DNA of 7,207 nt from positions 1 through 7,207 of the forward strand of contig DAOVZQ010000122.1 of assembly GCA_030635025.1 (NCBI GenBank), read 5' to 3'. Below the pieces are notes generated by a model. That model saw only the letters and a program-made list of their open reading frames with translations. It was not told where the DNA came from and did not search any database. Shown piece after piece: positions 6,499 to 7,207 of the stretch. This DNA comes from a bacterium (GTDB lineage: Bacteria; Krumholzibacteriota; Krumholzibacteriia; LZORAL124-64-63). The stretch's first letter is position 1, and each line of letters opens with the position of its first letter. The translations under genes and the position numbers were made by a program.

Positions 6499-6528
6499 TT
6501 GCACAGGGTGCAACGACGTGCCCACGTC
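6499..6528. repeat. Two adjacent inverted repeats after the MA peptidase gene
   Basis: TTGCAC (6499-6504) pairs with GTGCAA (6508-6513) around a 3-base loop. One base later GACGTG (6515-6520) mirrors CACGTC (6523-6528) across two bases. They begin 27 bases after the TAA. No T-run follows, so they may protect the 3' end of the mRNA or assist factor-dependent termination; otherwise they are chance. Confidence 0.4.
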
Positions 6529-6649
6529 CACCCTCGCGCGCCCGCACCGTCCAGAACCGGGTGCGACCGCAGACTCATTCGGAACCATAGGGTACAACCG
6601 GAATCCGTAGGACAATTGAAGAAATGACGCCATTCTGACTATACGACCA

Positions 6650-6677
6650 TTGACAAAGACACTTGAATGTTCATAGT
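6650..6677 (+). promoter_or_regulatory. Candidate sigma-70 promoter ahead of the FnIII gene
   Basis: Exact TTGACA at 6650-6655, a 16-base spacer, then CATAGT at 6672-6677, which matches TATAAT at four of six positions. It sits in the most A+T-rich part of the gap. If used, the transcript would begin near 6684 and carry a leader of about 220 bases before the TTG at 6905. Confidence 0.4.
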
Positions 6678-6721
6678 TGATGGCCAAGGAGTGACATCGC
6701 TTCGCGATCCGCCCCATATGC

Positions 6722-6743
6722 GCGACGGGCAGGAGGCCCTCGC
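6722..6743. other. Hairpin in the putative leader of the FnIII gene
   Basis: GCGA (6722-6725) and GGGC (6727-6730), separated by a bulged C, pair with GCCC (6736-6739) and TCGC (6740-6743) around an AGGAG loop. A smaller stem, ATCGC/GCGAT with a TTC loop, lies at 6696-6708. No T-run follows either of them. The AGGAG in the loop is not followed closely by a start codon of any length. Confidence 0.35.
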
Positions 6744-6892
6744 TAACGGATCGACGCAGAAGCGAATCTCCAACACATTGCAGTACAAGACGTTGTAGGC
6801 GCAGCGGTAAAGGACTGCCTGCTTGGCACCCAAGTTGCAAATGGTGCAGGCGTGAGACGACAACAGTAGCAAGGCAACGAACGAGTATTCCT

Positions 6893-6899
6893 GGAGAGG
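6893..6899 (+). promoter_or_regulatory. Ribosome binding site GGAGAGG deciding the TTG start at 6905
   Basis: GGAGAGG is followed by 5 bases and then TTG. It is the strongest ribosome binding site in the window. It fixes the start of a gene whose first in-frame ATG falls inside the hydrophobic core of the signal peptide. Confidence 0.75.
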
Positions 6900-6904
6900 T
6901 CACA

Positions 6905-7207
6905 TTGACGACGGACCGGCGAGAACGGATCTCAACCGGACTATTTCTGGCACTTATGGTGCTTCTTCCCAGCTTCGCTCTGGGAGAAACGGTCCCTGTT
7001 TCATTCCATTGGAGCCCCCCCTCCGTAGGGGCGGCCGTGGATTACTATATCGTGTACTCGTCCCAGAACGATGAAGACTTCCGCTTCGAAGCCGTCCGCA
7101 ACGATACCGTCTATGTTCTCGAGGCCGAGTTGGGCGTCGAATACCGAATCCGCGTCAGCGGCGTATCGGCCGAGGGCCACCAGGGTGATGATCCCGGTGA
7201 CGGCGAG
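6905..7207 (+). CDS. Secreted fibronectin type III domain protein, N-terminal part (3' truncated by window)
   Basis: The frame is open from the TTG at 6905 to the last base, giving 101 residues so far. An n-region TTDRRERISTG, a hydrophobic core LFLALMVLLPSFA and a likely cut after ALG (residue 27) form a clear signal peptide. Residues about 30-92 read as a fibronectin type III domain: a tryptophan in FHWSPP (W36), the central strand DYYIVYSS (46-53) and the closing strands EYRIRVSGVSAEG (79-91). Such domains mediate adhesion or act as spacers in extracellular enzymes and surface proteins; the rest of the protein, and so its function, is outside the window. The TTG start is chosen because of the close GGAGAGG and because the alternative ATG (residue 18) would break the signal. 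The first 27 codons use less G+C than the genes upstream. A tandem promoter candidate lies 220 bases ahead. Confidence 0.82.
   Translation, partial: MTTDRRERISTGLFLALMVLLPSFALGETVPVSFHWSPPSVGAAVDYYIVYSSQNDEDFRFEAVRNDTVYVLEAELGVEYRIRVSGVSAEGHQGDDPGDGE

Larger units (their letters stand above)
6472..6904. other. 433-base A+T-richer gap without a supported gene
   Basis: No convincing coding region is seen on either strand. By hand count 26 of 70 bases at 6611-6680 are G or C (37%), far below the 58-72% of neighbouring genes. The gap holds two adjacent inverted repeats just after the peptidase stop (6499-6528), a promoter candidate (6650-6677), hairpins at 6696-6708 and 6722-6743, and a pairing-rich stretch at 6792-6864. 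The only short plus-strand frame with an ATG of note is 6667-6798 (43 codons), which lacks a ribosome binding site and any recognisable motif. The region may be a long 5' leader of the FnIII gene plus decayed sequence, or may encode a small RNA; none of these is established. Confidence 0.6.

Noticed and set aside
6667..6798. 43-codon plus-strand frame in the A+T-rich gap
   Set aside because: No ribosome binding site precedes the ATG, an in-frame TGA stands directly before it, and the peptide has no signal, membrane segment or recognisable motif.
6797..6855. tRNA-like look (GCGCAGCGGTAA, then a hairpin and GTTGCAAAT)
   Set aside because: The acceptor stem does not pair, the T-arm lacks the GTTCGA consensus, and the supposed anticodon loop has 5 bases instead of 7.
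6639..6872. 77-codon minus-strand frame in the gap, cysteine-rich at its start
   Set aside because: It begins at TTG with only an AGGA about 16 bases away, and the sequence resembles no family I know. It is more likely chance in a non-coding stretch.
5917..6903. Long minus-strand frame covering the end of the MA peptidase gene and the gap
   Set aside because: Most of it is antisense to a real gene. It begins at a GTG next to the strong ribosome binding site of the opposite-strand FnIII gene and shows no family motif.

Overview
The window looks like ordinary, gene-dense chromosome from a G+C-rich bacterium. Coding stretches run roughly 58-72% G+C in the lines I counted by hand. Three or four of the six proteins are probably exported, and one is a LysM cell-wall amidase. 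A tripeptidyl-peptidase-II-like protease, a fibronectin-III secreted protein and a membrane-anchored MA-clan peptidase together suggest an environmental, possibly uncultured lineage, such as a candidate phylum near the FCB group. That placement is a weak inference; nothing here fixes the taxon. There is no rRNA, recognisable tRNA, CRISPR array, insertion sequence or phage gene.

Layout. Bases 1-1436 (+) hold the C-terminal 477 residues of a subtilisin-family protein of tripeptidyl-peptidase-II type; its catalytic part lies outside the window. It converges on a minus-strand gene across a strong hairpin terminator (1456-1491). The minus strand from 5397 down to 1532 carries a probable three-gene operon. 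First is a class III sirtuin (TTG start). Second is a GT-B family 4 glycosyltransferase that starts inside the sirtuin stop codon (ATGA overlap). Third, after a 78-base gap containing two back-to-back hairpins, is a secreted five-LysM N-acetylmuramoyl-L-alanine amidase. Divergent from the sirtuin, 5521-6471 (+) encodes a signal-bearing HEIAH metallopeptidase of the peptidase MA type with a C-terminal membrane anchor and an acidic tail. The 433-base gap 6472-6904 is clearly A+T-richer than its surroundings. It contains small inverted repeats and a plausible sigma-70 promoter about 220 bases ahead of the last gene. That gene starts at a TTG at 6905, runs off the window end, and encodes a signal peptide followed by a fibronectin type III domain.

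How they fit together. The amidase, the MA-type peptidase, the TPP-II-like protease and the FnIII protein all point to envelope or extracellular work, and the glycosyltransferase may add sugars to an envelope or secreted polymer. The sirtuin is cytoplasmic and is tied to the glycosyltransferase only by the translational overlap. I do not see a convincing new multi-gene system. The least explained stretch is the A+T-rich gap 6472-6904.
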